From Pseudomonadota bacterium (GTDB lineage Bacteria > Pseudomonadota > Alphaproteobacteria > Caulobacterales > Aquidulcibacteraceae): a stretch of DNA of 7,634 nucleotides. The DNA lies in contig JAEWNX010000069.1 of the NCBI GenBank assembly GCA_023461135.1, forward strand, positions 1-7,634, read 5' to 3'. Below are positions 1 through 6,636 of the stretch, in pieces. Positions within the stretch are counted from its first letter, which is position 1. Each line of letters starts with the position of its first letter. The notes beneath the pieces were generated by a model. That model searched no databases and was not told where the DNA came from. It saw only the letters and a list, made by a program, of their open reading frames with translations. A program made the position numbers and the translations under genes.

Positions 1-650
1 TCTCTTGTCTCGAAATTGTCGCAGGCGAGGCTGACGGCGCGATGCTTGGGCTCAAGCACCTCGATCCGCACCTGAGCGCTTTGCGACAGCAGCGCCCCGC
101 GCCAGCGGCGCGGCCGAAACGCGCTGACCGGCGTGAGAGCCAGAAGACGCGCATGGATCGGCAGGATCGGGCCGTGCGCGGAGAAATTGTACGCGGTCGA
201 GCCGGCCGGCGTCGCCACCATCACCCCGTCGCACAGGAGTTCGGCCATACGCTCGGCGCCATCGACGAGGATGCGCAGCTTGGCCGATTGGGCGGTCTGA
301 CGCAGCAGCGACACTTCGTTGAACGCGCGCTCGGTCACAATTGCCCCTGACACCGTCTCGCACTGCGCCACAAGCGGGCGCACGCGCGCGGCCTCGGCTT
401 TCGACAGCCGTTCGGGAAGGCCTTCGGCCTGATACTCGTTCATCAGAAAGCCGATCGTGCCGCGGTGCATGCCGTACACGGGTTTCTTATCCGAGAGGCG
501 CCGGCGCAGCGTTTCCAGCATATGCCCATCGCCGCCGAGCGCTACGATGACGTCGGCGTCCGCTTCGGGCGTTTCGCCATAGAGCTGGCGCAGGCGGGCC
601 AGTGCCTCCTGCGCCTCCGGTCGGGCGCTGGCGCTGAACGCGATCTTCAT
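1..650 (-). CDS. nadK: NAD kinase, C-terminus cut off by window edge
   Basis: Cytoplasmic NAD kinase (EC 2.7.1.23) phosphorylates the 2'-hydroxyl of NAD with ATP or polyphosphate and is the source of cellular NADP. The reading frame starts at the ATG complementary to 648-650 and stays open to the window edge, giving 216 codons. The alphaproteobacterial family is roughly 250-260 residues, so some 40 C-terminal residues are missing. Visible motifs are the GGDG signature at residues 39-42 (catalytic Asp41), the NE pair at 111-112 within NEVSLLRQ, and the DGVMVATPAGSTAY block at 141-154 that binds NAD. The N-terminus MKIAFSAS matches the short bacterial type, which has no extra N-terminal extension. 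The ribosome site is weak (AAAGG at 663-667, about 12 nt from the start). The gene is divergent from the aldolase gene. I read the frame directly from the reverse complement; identity is secure, the end is not seen. Confidence 0.95.
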   Translation of the reverse strand, partial: MKIAFSASARPEAQEALARLRQLYGETPEADADVIVALGGDGHMLETLRRRLSDKKPVYGMHRGTIGFLMNEYQAEGLPERLSKAEAARVRPLVAQCETVSGAIVTERAFNEVSLLRQTAQSAKLRILVDGAERMAELLCDGVMVATPAGSTAYNFSAHGPILPIHARLLALTPVSAFRPRRWRGALLSQSAQVRIEVLEPKHRAVSLACDNFETR

Positions 651-726
651 GGGGCTGGGGCGCCTTTGCTTATCGGCCAGTTAGAACTAGTGTCTTCTAC
701 CACAGCCCAATGCGGAGAGCGAACCG
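651..726. promoter_or_regulatory. divergent intergenic spacer between NAD kinase and aldolase genes
   Basis: These 76 bp separate two genes reading away from each other, so promoters for both should lie here or reach into the coding starts. It is slightly richer in A and T than its surroundings (around 665-705), as expected of a promoter region. I see no convincing -35/-10 pair with 16-18 nt spacing on either strand. The only clear signal is GGAGAG at 714-719, the ribosome binding site of the aldolase gene. The promoter role is inferred from gene orientation alone. Confidence 0.4.
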
Positions 727-1491
727 ATGGCCGATGACGCCGGGACAAGCCTGAAGGGCCGCGTTAGCGCCGAAGAGTGGGAAGCGCGCGTCAATTGCGC
801 GGCGCTCTATCGGCTGGTGGCGCTCTATGGCTGGGACGACATGATCTTCACGCACATCTCGATGCGCGTGCCCGGCCCGGACCACCATTTCCTCATCAAT
901 CCGTACGGCCTGTTCTTCGAGGAGATCACGGCTTCTTCGCTGGTGAAGGTGGACCTTGAAGGCAACATCGTCTCGCCAACGCCGTACTACATCAATCCGG
1001 CGGGCTTCACGATCCACTCCGCCATCCATGGCGCGCGCGAGGATGCGCTGTGCGTGATCCACTTGCATACCGATGCAGGCGTCGGCGTTTCCGCGCAGAA
1101 GGACGGTCTGCTGCCGATCTCACAAAACGCACTGCTCGTGATCCCGAAGCTGGCGTACCACGAGTATGAAGGCGTTGCGTTGAATCTCGATGAGCGCGAG
1201 CGGCTCGTGCGCGACATCGGCGACAAGAACCTCATGCTCTTGCGCAATCACGGCACGCTGTCGGTCGGCATGAACGCGGCTGACGCATTCGTCGGCATTT
1301 TCTTCCTCGAGCGCGCGTGCGCCGAGCAGGTCGCTGCGCTGAGCGGCGGCCGCGACCAAGTTTTGATCGCGCCCGAAGCGGCGCAACAGGAAGCGCTGGG
1401 GCCGAGCAAAGGCTTGGCGATGGTGTCGGGGCTGGCGTGGCCGGGGCTGAAAAGAAAACTGGATCGTCAACTGCCGGGCTACGACTCCTAG
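727..1491 (+). CDS. class II aldolase/adducin family protein (fuculose-aldolase fold, catalytic Glu absent)
   Basis: This 254-residue soluble protein has the fold of L-fuculose-1-phosphate aldolase and of the adducin head domain. The zinc ligands of the family are visible: His112 and His114 in HLHTDAG and His175 in RNHGTL. His97 in the IHSAIH segment also fits the FucA pattern. The FucA catalytic acid (Glu73) sits four residues before that His; the equivalent position here is Gly93, in NPAGFTIH. Many family members of this length share that layout and are annotated only as class II aldolase/adducin proteins, so metal binding is likely but retro-aldol cleavage is doubtful. The substrate cannot be told. 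The start is well supported: GGAGAG at 714-719 lies 7 nt before ATG. The next gene probably begins inside this one, suggesting translational coupling. An unrelated activity such as decarboxylation, epimerisation or a binding role is possible. Confidence 0.9.
   Translation: MADDAGTSLKGRVSAEEWEARVNCAALYRLVALYGWDDMIFTHISMRVPGPDHHFLINPYGLFFEEITASSLVKVDLEGNIVSPTPYYINPAGFTIHSAIHGAREDALCVIHLHTDAGVGVSAQKDGLLPISQNALLVIPKLAYHEYEGVALNLDERERLVRDIGDKNLMLLRNHGTLSVGMNAADAFVGIFFLERACAEQVAALSGGRDQVLIAPEAAQQEALGPSKGLAMVSGLAWPGLKRKLDRQLPGYDS
1428..1439 (+). promoter_or_regulatory. probable ribosome binding site and GTG start inside the aldolase gene
   Basis: GGGG at 1428-1431 lies 5 nt before the GTG at 1437-1439, which opens the frame of the secreted protein. 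This start is chosen because it puts a basic n-region (Lys6, Lys7) a few residues ahead of the hydrophobic LLGLLAAL core. The only ATG further upstream in this frame (1317) would add 40 Arg/Ala/Gly-rich residues that read like the aldolase gene in another frame. No ATG lies between 1437 and the signal-peptide core. The ribosome site itself is weak. Confidence 0.5.
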
Positions 1492-2156
1492 GCCTGCTCG
1501 CAGCATTGACGCCCGCGCCGGCGAACGCCGGCGCTTGGATCGCGCCTGTCGACGGCCAGCACATCTGGACCAGCCTCGTCGGTCAGCGCGACGAACTCTA
1601 TTATTACGAAGGCTCGTCGTACTGGGAGGCGCCGGTCGAGGATCGGACGTCGATCACCATCTCGTGGTGGATGGAGAACAATTACGAGACCGAAGACGGC
1701 TGGCGCGCCGATGCGCTTATCGGTGTCAAACGCACGCTCTTCCGGAATGAGAACATCGTGATGGCGGTGCAGGCGGGCGCGCTCTGGAATTCTCATCCGT
1801 CAGATGGCTGCGGCGAAGGCGGCGCTGAAGTTCGCTGGCTCGGCGGCCGCTCTTACGCCAACGGCGCCTTCCTCAATCTGGAGGCGGCCGCGCGGATGCT
1901 CGACGGCGGCTGTGGCGGAGAGCGCATCGATCTGACCGCGGGCGCGCCTTTCGCCGGCAATTGGCTGGCGCTGGGCCAAGTGTTTCTGGACGCCCCCCAC
2001 GAAGGTGAAGAGACGGTGAAGGCTCAGATTAGCCTTGTGCGGTTTGGGGAAAATGGCCGGGGCATTCAGTTGGGCCTGCGGGCCCGTGTCGATGGCGGCC
2101 CCGAGGAGCCCGCCCTCGTGCTAGGGTTCTGGGGCCCGGCCGCGGACGACGACTGA
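1437..2156 (+). CDS. secreted protein of unknown function, possible outer-membrane beta-barrel
   Basis: I do not recognise a named family. With the GTG start the product is 239 residues. It opens with a classical Sec signal peptide: Lys6-Lys7 and Arg16, a hydrophobic core at 17-24, then a small-residue APANA cleavage site, probably cut after Ala31 to leave a mature N-terminus GAW. There is no lipobox Cys. The mature part (about 208 residues) is rich in Trp, Tyr and Gly. It shows roughly ten or eleven short segments with alternating polar and apolar residues, for example around 42-57, 71-83, 89-102, 106-118, 142-155 and 193-204. This fits a small outer-membrane or periplasmic beta-barrel, but that is inference from pattern. 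Cys125 and Cys159 could form a disulfide. The acidic tail ends in three Asp, not the C-terminal aromatic typical of BAM substrates. The gene overlaps the aldolase gene by 55 nt and lies 76 nt before the efflux adaptor, so co-expression with both is plausible. Confidence 0.75.
   Translation: MAGAEKKTGSSTAGLRLLGLLAALTPAPANAGAWIAPVDGQHIWTSLVGQRDELYYYEGSSYWEAPVEDRTSITISWWMENNYETEDGWRADALIGVKRTLFRNENIVMAVQAGALWNSHPSDGCGEGGAEVRWLGGRSYANGAFLNLEAAARMLDGGCGGERIDLTAGAPFAGNWLALGQVFLDAPHEGEETVKAQISLVRFGENGRGIQLGLRARVDGGPEEPALVLGFWGPAADDD
1515..1534 (+). repeat. perfect 8-bp GC hairpin in the signal-peptide coding region
   Basis: GCGCCGGC at 1515-1522 and GCCGGCGC at 1527-1534 are exact inverted copies around a GAAC tetraloop. 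It begins 24 nt after the aldolase stop codon and has no following T-tract, so it is not a classical intrinsic terminator. It encodes the signal-peptidase region (APANAGA) of the secreted protein. It could protect the aldolase message 3' end, slow translation at the cleavage site, or be a by-product of GC-rich Ala/Pro/Gly codons. Confidence 0.55.
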
Positions 2157-2232
2157 CCTGCTGTCGACTGCGTCTGGACAACGCACCCGCAAAGACACAC
2201 ATCCGCAAAACTTCGCGCGTAAGGTCCGTTAC
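2157..2232 (+). promoter_or_regulatory. spacer before efflux genes, with CCGCAAA direct repeat
   Basis: The 76-bp gap is less GC-rich than the flanking genes and carries two exact CCGCAAA copies at 2187-2193 and 2203-2209, 16 bp apart start to start. TAAGGT at 2220-2225 gives a reasonable ribosome site about 7-8 nt from the adaptor ATG. No dyad resembling a TetR- or MarR-type operator and no clear promoter is visible. A regulatory role for the repeats is only suggested by their position. Confidence 0.3.
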
Positions 2233-3390
2233 ATGTTGGTGGGGGTGTTCAAGCGCTATGGGTTCGCGGCGGTGGTTGCCGTCGCGTTGGGCCTTATCGC
2301 GCTCGTCATTGTCGGCAAGAGCGTGTTCTCGCTGTTTGGCGGGGAAGGCGCCGCCGCGGCATCCAGTCAGGCGAAAGGCCCGGGCGGCCCGGGTGGGCCC
2401 GCGACGGCCGTCCTCGCGGTGGCGGCCTCCCAACACACATTCACCGACGGCCTCCAAGCTCTGGGCACAGCCCAGGCGCGCGAGAGCATCGTGCTGACGC
2501 CAAAGATTGCCGACACCATCCGCACTATCCGTTTCGACAGCGGCGACCGCGTGCGGCGCGGCCAGGCGTTGGTCGAGATGTCGAGCGTAGAGCAGGCCGC
2601 CGATCTCGCCGAAGCGCGCGCCGCCAACGACGCCGCTCAGCAGGAGTTGCGCCGGTATCAGGAATTGTACGATCGCGGCTTCGCCTCTCAAGCGCGCCTC
2701 GACACCGTACGCGCAGCGGCCGACGCCGCGCAGGCGCGCATGAACGCCGGCGGCTCCCGCATCTCGGACCGCACCATTCGCGCGCCGTTCGCCGGCATTG
2801 TCGGCCTGCGTACGGCGAGCCCAGGCCAGTTCGTGCGGCCAGGCGACCAGATCGGCACGTTGGATGACATCTCCGAAATCAAACTCGACTTCGACGTGCC
2901 CGAAACGCAGATCGCGCGTCTGCGCCAGGGCGTGCAGATCGTCGCCACCACGGCCGCGTTCCCGGACCGCACGTTTCAAGGCGTGATCTCGCACGTCGAT
3001 AGCCGCATCAATCCGACCACGCGCACGGTGCGCGTGCGCGCAATGCTGCCGAACCGCGATGAGCAGATCCGTCCGGGCATGCTGATGACGGTGCAGGTGC
3101 TGGCCAATCCGCGCGAAGGCCTGGCCATCCCCGAGATCGCGATTCTCGATCGCGCCGACGGCGCCTTTGTCTATCGCGTCGTTTCGCAGCAAGGCGGCCA
3201 GGCGGTTGAGCAGGTCGCGATCCGCACCGGCCAGCGCAGCGGCGGCATGGCCGAGGTGCTCGAAGGCCTAGGCGCGGGCGATCTCGTGGTGACCGAGGGC
3301 GTGCAAAGCGTGCGTCCAGGCCAGCCGGTGCGGCTCAGCGGCGAACAGCCCGAAGCGGCGCAGGCGCCGCAACTCAGACCGCGCGGCTAG
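2233..3390 (+). CDS. RND efflux pump periplasmic adaptor subunit (membrane fusion protein)
   Basis: Periplasmic adaptor of the HlyD/AcrA class linking the inner-membrane RND transporter to an outer-membrane channel. The 385 residues show the expected order. An N-terminal membrane anchor lies at about 11-31, then a Gly/Ala/Pro linker including GPGGPGGP at 49-56. The first lipoyl half-motif is around 87-118 (IRFDSGDRVRRGQ), with an alpha-helical hairpin at about 119-172. The second lipoyl half follows at about 180-212 (TIRAPFAGIVG, PGQFVRPGDQIG). The beta-barrel is at 214-290 (PTTRTVRVRA, IRPGML) and the membrane-proximal domain at about 295-370. I see no Cys anywhere, so it is anchored by a transmembrane helix instead of by lipidation as in AcrA. 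The helical hairpin is short compared with AcrA. ATG 2233 is supported by AAGG at 2221-2224. The stop lies 3 nt before the transporter start, so the two are certainly one operon. Substrates cannot be predicted. Confidence 0.95.
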   Translation: MLVGVFKRYGFAAVVAVALGLIALVIVGKSVFSLFGGEGAAAASSQAKGPGGPGGPATAVLAVAASQHTFTDGLQALGTAQARESIVLTPKIADTIRTIRFDSGDRVRRGQALVEMSSVEQAADLAEARAANDAAQQELRRYQELYDRGFASQARLDTVRAAADAAQARMNAGGSRISDRTIRAPFAGIVGLRTASPGQFVRPGDQIGTLDDISEIKLDFDVPETQIARLRQGVQIVATTAAFPDRTFQGVISHVDSRINPTTRTVRVRAMLPNRDEQIRPGMLMTVQVLANPREGLAIPEIAILDRADGAFVYRVVSQQGGQAVEQVAIRTGQRSGGMAEVLEGLGAGDLVVTEGVQSVRPGQPVRLSGEQPEAAQAPQLRPRG

Positions 3391-3393
3391 AGC

Positions 3394-6300
3394 GTGACGC
3401 TCTCCGACCTCTCCGTCCGCCGTCCTGTTCTGGCGACGGTGTTCTCGCTTCTCATCATCGCGTTCGGGCTCATCGCGTACACGACGCTGCCGCTGCGCGA
3501 ACTGCCCGACGTGGACCAGCCCGTCGTCTCGATCAGCACGTCCTATCCGGGCGCCTCCGCGCAAGTGGTGGAAACGCAGATCACGCGTATCATCGAAGAC
3601 CAGCTCTCCGGCATCGAAGGCGTCGACATCATCAACGCGACGAGCCGCGACGGCCGCTCCTCGGTCAACATCGAGTTTACGCTCGACCGCGACCTCGAGG
3701 ACGCGGCGAACGACGTGCGCAACGCGGTCAGCCGCGCGCGGGGCAACCTGCCCGCCGACGTGCTCGAGCCGGTGATCAGCAAAGCCGATTCCGACGCGCA
3801 GCCGATCATCTGGTACAGCCTCACCTCGTCCAACATGGATCTGGTCGAGCTGTCGGATTACGCCCAGCGCTACATCGTTGACCGGCTCGGCGTCATCAAT
3901 GGGGTGGCCAACGTTCAAATCGGCGGCGACGCGCGGCGCGCGCTGCGGATCTGGCTCGACACCAACGCGTTGGCGGCGCGCGGGCTCACGGTCCAAGACG
4001 TCGAAACCGCGCTGCGCGCGCAAAACCTCGATCTGCCCGCCGGTTACGTGCAGAGCCAGGAGCGCGACTACCAGGTCCGCGTGACGCGTCCCTTCGAGAC
4101 GCCCGAGCAATTCGCACGTTTGCCGTTGCGGGGCGCCGCCGATAACGACGCCGCCGTTGTGCGGCTCGGCGACGTCGCGCGCGTTGAATTTGCGCCGATC
4201 GAGGAACGCCGCATCTTCCGCGGCAACCGGCAAGATCAGGTCGGCATCGGCGTGGTTCGCCAGTCGCAATCGAACGCGCTGGATGTCGGCGAGGCCGTCA
4301 AGGCCGAGGTCGAGCGCATCCGGTCGACCTTGCCCGAGGGCATGGAGATCAACCTCACTTACGACGCCACCGTCTTCATCGAACAAGCCATCTCGCGCGT
4401 CGCGCAGACGCTGATCGAGGCGACGTTGCTCGTCGTGCTGGTGATCTATCTGTTCCTGGGGTCTTGGCGCGCCGCCTTCATCCCGACGGCCGTCATCCCG
4501 GTCTGCTTGATCGGCGCCTTCCTGATCCTCTCGATCTTCGGCTTCACTATCAATCTGCTGACGCTGATGGCTCTCGTTCTCTCCATCGGCCTGGTTGTCG
4601 ACGACTCCATTGTCGTCCTGGAGAATTCGCAGCGGCGCGTCGATGTGCTTGGCGAGCCTCGCCTGGTCGCCGCCCAACGCGGCGCGCGCCAAGTGTTCTT
4701 CGCTGTTGTCGCTACGTCCGCGGTGTTGGTCGCTGTTTTTGCGCCGATGCTGTTTGTGGGCGGCTATGTCGGCAAGCTGTTCGTCGAGCTCTCCGTCACG
4801 GTTGCAGGCGTGGTGGTCATCTCCGCGTTCGCCTCGCTGTCGCTGTCGCCGGTGATGTGTTCGAAGCTGCTGAAGCCATCGAGCCAATCGACGCGGTTGG
4901 CGCGTTTTGTCGACCGTGCGCTCAACGGCCTGCGCGCGTCCTATCGAGCGTCGCTCGAAGCCGCGCTTGCGGCCAAGCCGGTGGTCTTCGCCGTGTTCGG
5001 CGGCGTCATCTTTGGCGGCTGGTTCCTGTTCTCGCAGCTCTCGAGCGAACTCACGCCGCCGGAGGACCGCGGCATGCTGATGGCATTCGTCAGCGCGCCT
5101 GAAGGCTCGGGCTTCGAATACACCAGCCGCGTGATGGAGCAGGTCGAGACGACGCTGATGGAATCCGTCGAGCAGGGCGAGCTCTCGCGCTTCATGGTCG
5201 TGCTGCCGGGTTTCGGGGACCAGGGCACCAACCGTTTCTCCAGCGGCTTCGCCATGATGTTCCTGGAGCCATGGGGCGAGCGCAAGCCGGCTTCGGAGTT
5301 GATGACCGAGCTCAACCAACGTCTGAGCCAGATTCCCGGCGCCACGGTGCGCGTGATCATGCCGAGCGCCTTTCAGCGCGGCGGCGGCGATGGCGCATCG
5401 ATCGTCCTGCTTGGCTCGGAGTACGAGCCGCTCGCTGCGACCGCGGAGCGCATCATGGCGCGCCTGCGCGACAACCCGAATTTCCTGCGTCCGCGGATGA
5501 ATTACGAACCGTCGAGTCCGCGCGTGCTGGTGGACATCGACCGCGAGCGTGCGGCCGCGCTCGGGGTTTCGGTGCAATCGATCGGCCGCACGCTTGAAGC
5601 CACGATGGGCGCGCGCCGTGTGAATACGATCACCGATCGCGGCGAGGAATATTACGTCTATCTGCAGGCCGAGCGGGATGAACGCTCGAACATCAGCGAT
5701 CTGACGAACAAATACGTTCGCTCCGACCGCACCGGCGAACTCGTGCCGCTCTCGACCATCGTGTCGCTCCGCACCGTGGGCGACAGCGCCGAGCGGCGGC
5801 GCATGAACCGGCAGGCCGCCGTGACAGTCAGCGCGTCCATTCCCGGCGACCTCGCAATCGGCGACGCCATGGAAGAGCTAGAACGCATTTCCCGCGAAGA
5901 AATTGGCGACCAGGCCATCGCGATCGACTACACGGGACAGGCGCGGCAATTCCGTCAGGCCACAGGCGCCATCGGCTTCGCCTTCGCGTTCGCGCTCATC
6001 ATTGTTTATCTCGTGCTGGCGGCGCAGTTCGAGAGCTTCGTGCACCCGTTCGTGATCATGCTGGCCGTGCCGTTGGCGCTGATGGGAGGCCTGTTCGGGC
6101 TTTTCCTGTTCGACAACACGCTCAACATCTACAGCCAGATCGGCCTCATCATCCTGATCGCGCTCGCCGCCAAGAACGGGATTCTCATCGTCGAGTTCGC
6201 CAATCAGCTTCGCGATGAAGGCAAAAGCGTCCGCGACGCCATTCTCGAAGCGTCGGATCTGCGCATCCGTCCGGTGCTGATGACGTCCATCGCCACGATG

Positions 6301-6525
6301 GCCGGCGCGGTGCCGCTGATCCTCGCGCACGGCGCCGGCTCGGAAAGCCGCGCGACTATCGGCACTGTCATATTCTTCGGGCTCGGCGTCGCGACGATGC
6401 TGACGCTGTTCGTGGTTCCGGCGTTCTACGATCTGTTGGCGCGGTACACGAAGTCGCCGGAGGCGACTGCCAAGCAAATCGAAGATTACGATCACGCCGA
6501 GGTTGCGAAACAGCAGGCCGAATAG
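3394..6525 (+). CDS. RND multidrug-type efflux transporter, inner-membrane permease (HAE-1-like)
   Basis: Proton-driven inner-membrane transporter of the AcrB/MexB/MdtB superfamily, 1043 residues (AcrB is 1049). It has the two-fold repeat of the family: TM1 at about 11-30, a large periplasmic loop to about 335, TM2-TM6 at about 338-488, TM7 at about 528-548, a second periplasmic loop to about 855, and TM8-TM12 to about 1012. The proton-relay residues are intact: Asp403-Asp404 in TM4 (GLVVDDSIVVLEN), Lys927 in TM10 (AAKNGILIVEFA) and Thr964 in the LMTS motif entering TM11. This argues for an active, drug- or lipid-type pump and against a metal-type (HME) pump. The GTG start at 3394 matches the conserved family N-terminus LSDLSVRRPVLATV. 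It sits 3 nt after the adaptor stop with only a weak ribosome site, suggesting translational coupling. No outer-membrane channel or regulator is in the window. The substrate is unknown: compare antibiotics, solvents, fatty acids or bile salts. Confidence 0.96.
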   Translation: MTLSDLSVRRPVLATVFSLLIIAFGLIAYTTLPLRELPDVDQPVVSISTSYPGASAQVVETQITRIIEDQLSGIEGVDIINATSRDGRSSVNIEFTLDRDLEDAANDVRNAVSRARGNLPADVLEPVISKADSDAQPIIWYSLTSSNMDLVELSDYAQRYIVDRLGVINGVANVQIGGDARRALRIWLDTNALAARGLTVQDVETALRAQNLDLPAGYVQSQERDYQVRVTRPFETPEQFARLPLRGAADNDAAVVRLGDVARVEFAPIEERRIFRGNRQDQVGIGVVRQSQSNALDVGEAVKAEVERIRSTLPEGMEINLTYDATVFIEQAISRVAQTLIEATLLVVLVIYLFLGSWRAAFIPTAVIPVCLIGAFLILSIFGFTINLLTLMALVLSIGLVVDDSIVVLENSQRRVDVLGEPRLVAAQRGARQVFFAVVATSAVLVAVFAPMLFVGGYVGKLFVELSVTVAGVVVISAFASLSLSPVMCSKLLKPSSQSTRLARFVDRALNGLRASYRASLEAALAAKPVVFAVFGGVIFGGWFLFSQLSSELTPPEDRGMLMAFVSAPEGSGFEYTSRVMEQVETTLMESVEQGELSRFMVVLPGFGDQGTNRFSSGFAMMFLEPWGERKPASELMTELNQRLSQIPGATVRVIMPSAFQRGGGDGASIVLLGSEYEPLAATAERIMARLRDNPNFLRPRMNYEPSSPRVLVDIDRERAAALGVSVQSIGRTLEATMGARRVNTITDRGEEYYVYLQAERDERSNISDLTNKYVRSDRTGELVPLSTIVSLRTVGDSAERRRMNRQAAVTVSASIPGDLAIGDAMEELERISREEIGDQAIAIDYTGQARQFRQATGAIGFAFAFALIIVYLVLAAQFESFVHPFVIMLAVPLALMGGLFGLFLFDNTLNIYSQIGLIILIALAAKNGILIVEFANQLRDEGKSVRDAILEASDLRIRPVLMTSIATMAGAVPLILAHGAGSESRATIGTVIFFGLGVATMLTLFVVPAFYDLLARYTKSPEATAKQIEDYDHAEVAKQQAE

Positions 6526-6532
6526 GCCTGCT
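6512..6532 (+). terminator. perfect 8-bp hairpin straddling the transporter stop codon, possible terminator or 3'-end stem
   Basis: AGCAGGCC at 6512-6519 and GGCCTGCT at 6525-6532 pair perfectly around a GAATA loop. The stop codon TAG (6523-6525) lies partly in the loop. The stem is strong, but what follows (CAATCCACC) is not a T-tract, so Rho-independent termination is uncertain. It could instead stabilise the 3' end of the efflux message. It lies at the natural end of the operon, before a spacer and a new gene. Confidence 0.4.
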
Positions 6533-6587
6533 CAATCCACCGCTCGTTCCCGGTTCCCGTACCTCAACCCTTCACATCGCTGCGCTG

Positions 6588-6623
6588 CACACTAACTGAA
6601 CGTTAGCTTCCAAACGTTGTGTG
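6588..6623. promoter_or_regulatory. nested inverted repeats upstream of the glycosyltransferase gene
   Basis: Two overlapping dyads are visible. The inner one is CTAAC (6592-6596) with GTTAG (6602-6606) around TGAAC. The outer one is CACAC (6588-6592) with GTGTG (6619-6623), extendable by AAC/GTT with one bulged T. Two AACGTT palindromes at 6599-6604 and 6613-6618 lie 14 bp apart. The stretch ends one base before the AAAGG ribosome site (6624-6628) of the next gene, so it could act as an operator or a leader structure. No known operator family is recognised. Confidence 0.3.
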
Positions 6624-6636
6624 AAAGGCGGTTCGC

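Noticed and set aside
52..363. 103-codon minus-strand frame within the NAD kinase region.
   Set aside because: It is out of frame with the NAD kinase, which carries the GGDG and TPAGSTAY motifs across the same bases.
1317..1436. ATG at 1317 as the start of the secreted protein, giving 279 residues.
   Set aside because: The extra 40 residues are Arg/Ala/Gly-rich out-of-frame aldolase sequence and would bury the signal peptide. The overlap would be 175 nt.
2169..2185. TGCGT/ACGCA inverted repeat with a 7-nt loop after the secreted-protein gene, as a terminator.
   Set aside because: Only five base pairs and no T-tract; too weak to call.
2029..3192. 387-codon minus-strand open frame opposite the adaptor gene.
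   Set aside because: Same antisense composition artefact; no recognisable motif, and it overlaps a clear adaptor gene.
4464..5102. 212-codon plus-strand frame inside the transporter gene.
   Set aside because: Arg/Pro-rich shadow of the transporter in another frame; no ribosome site or motif.
3268..5577. 769-codon open frame on the minus strand opposite the transporter and the end of the adaptor.
   Set aside because: Its product is dominated by Arg, His, Asp, Glu and Ala without domain motifs, as expected from the antisense of GC-rich codons. The plus-strand frame carries every conserved RND motif.
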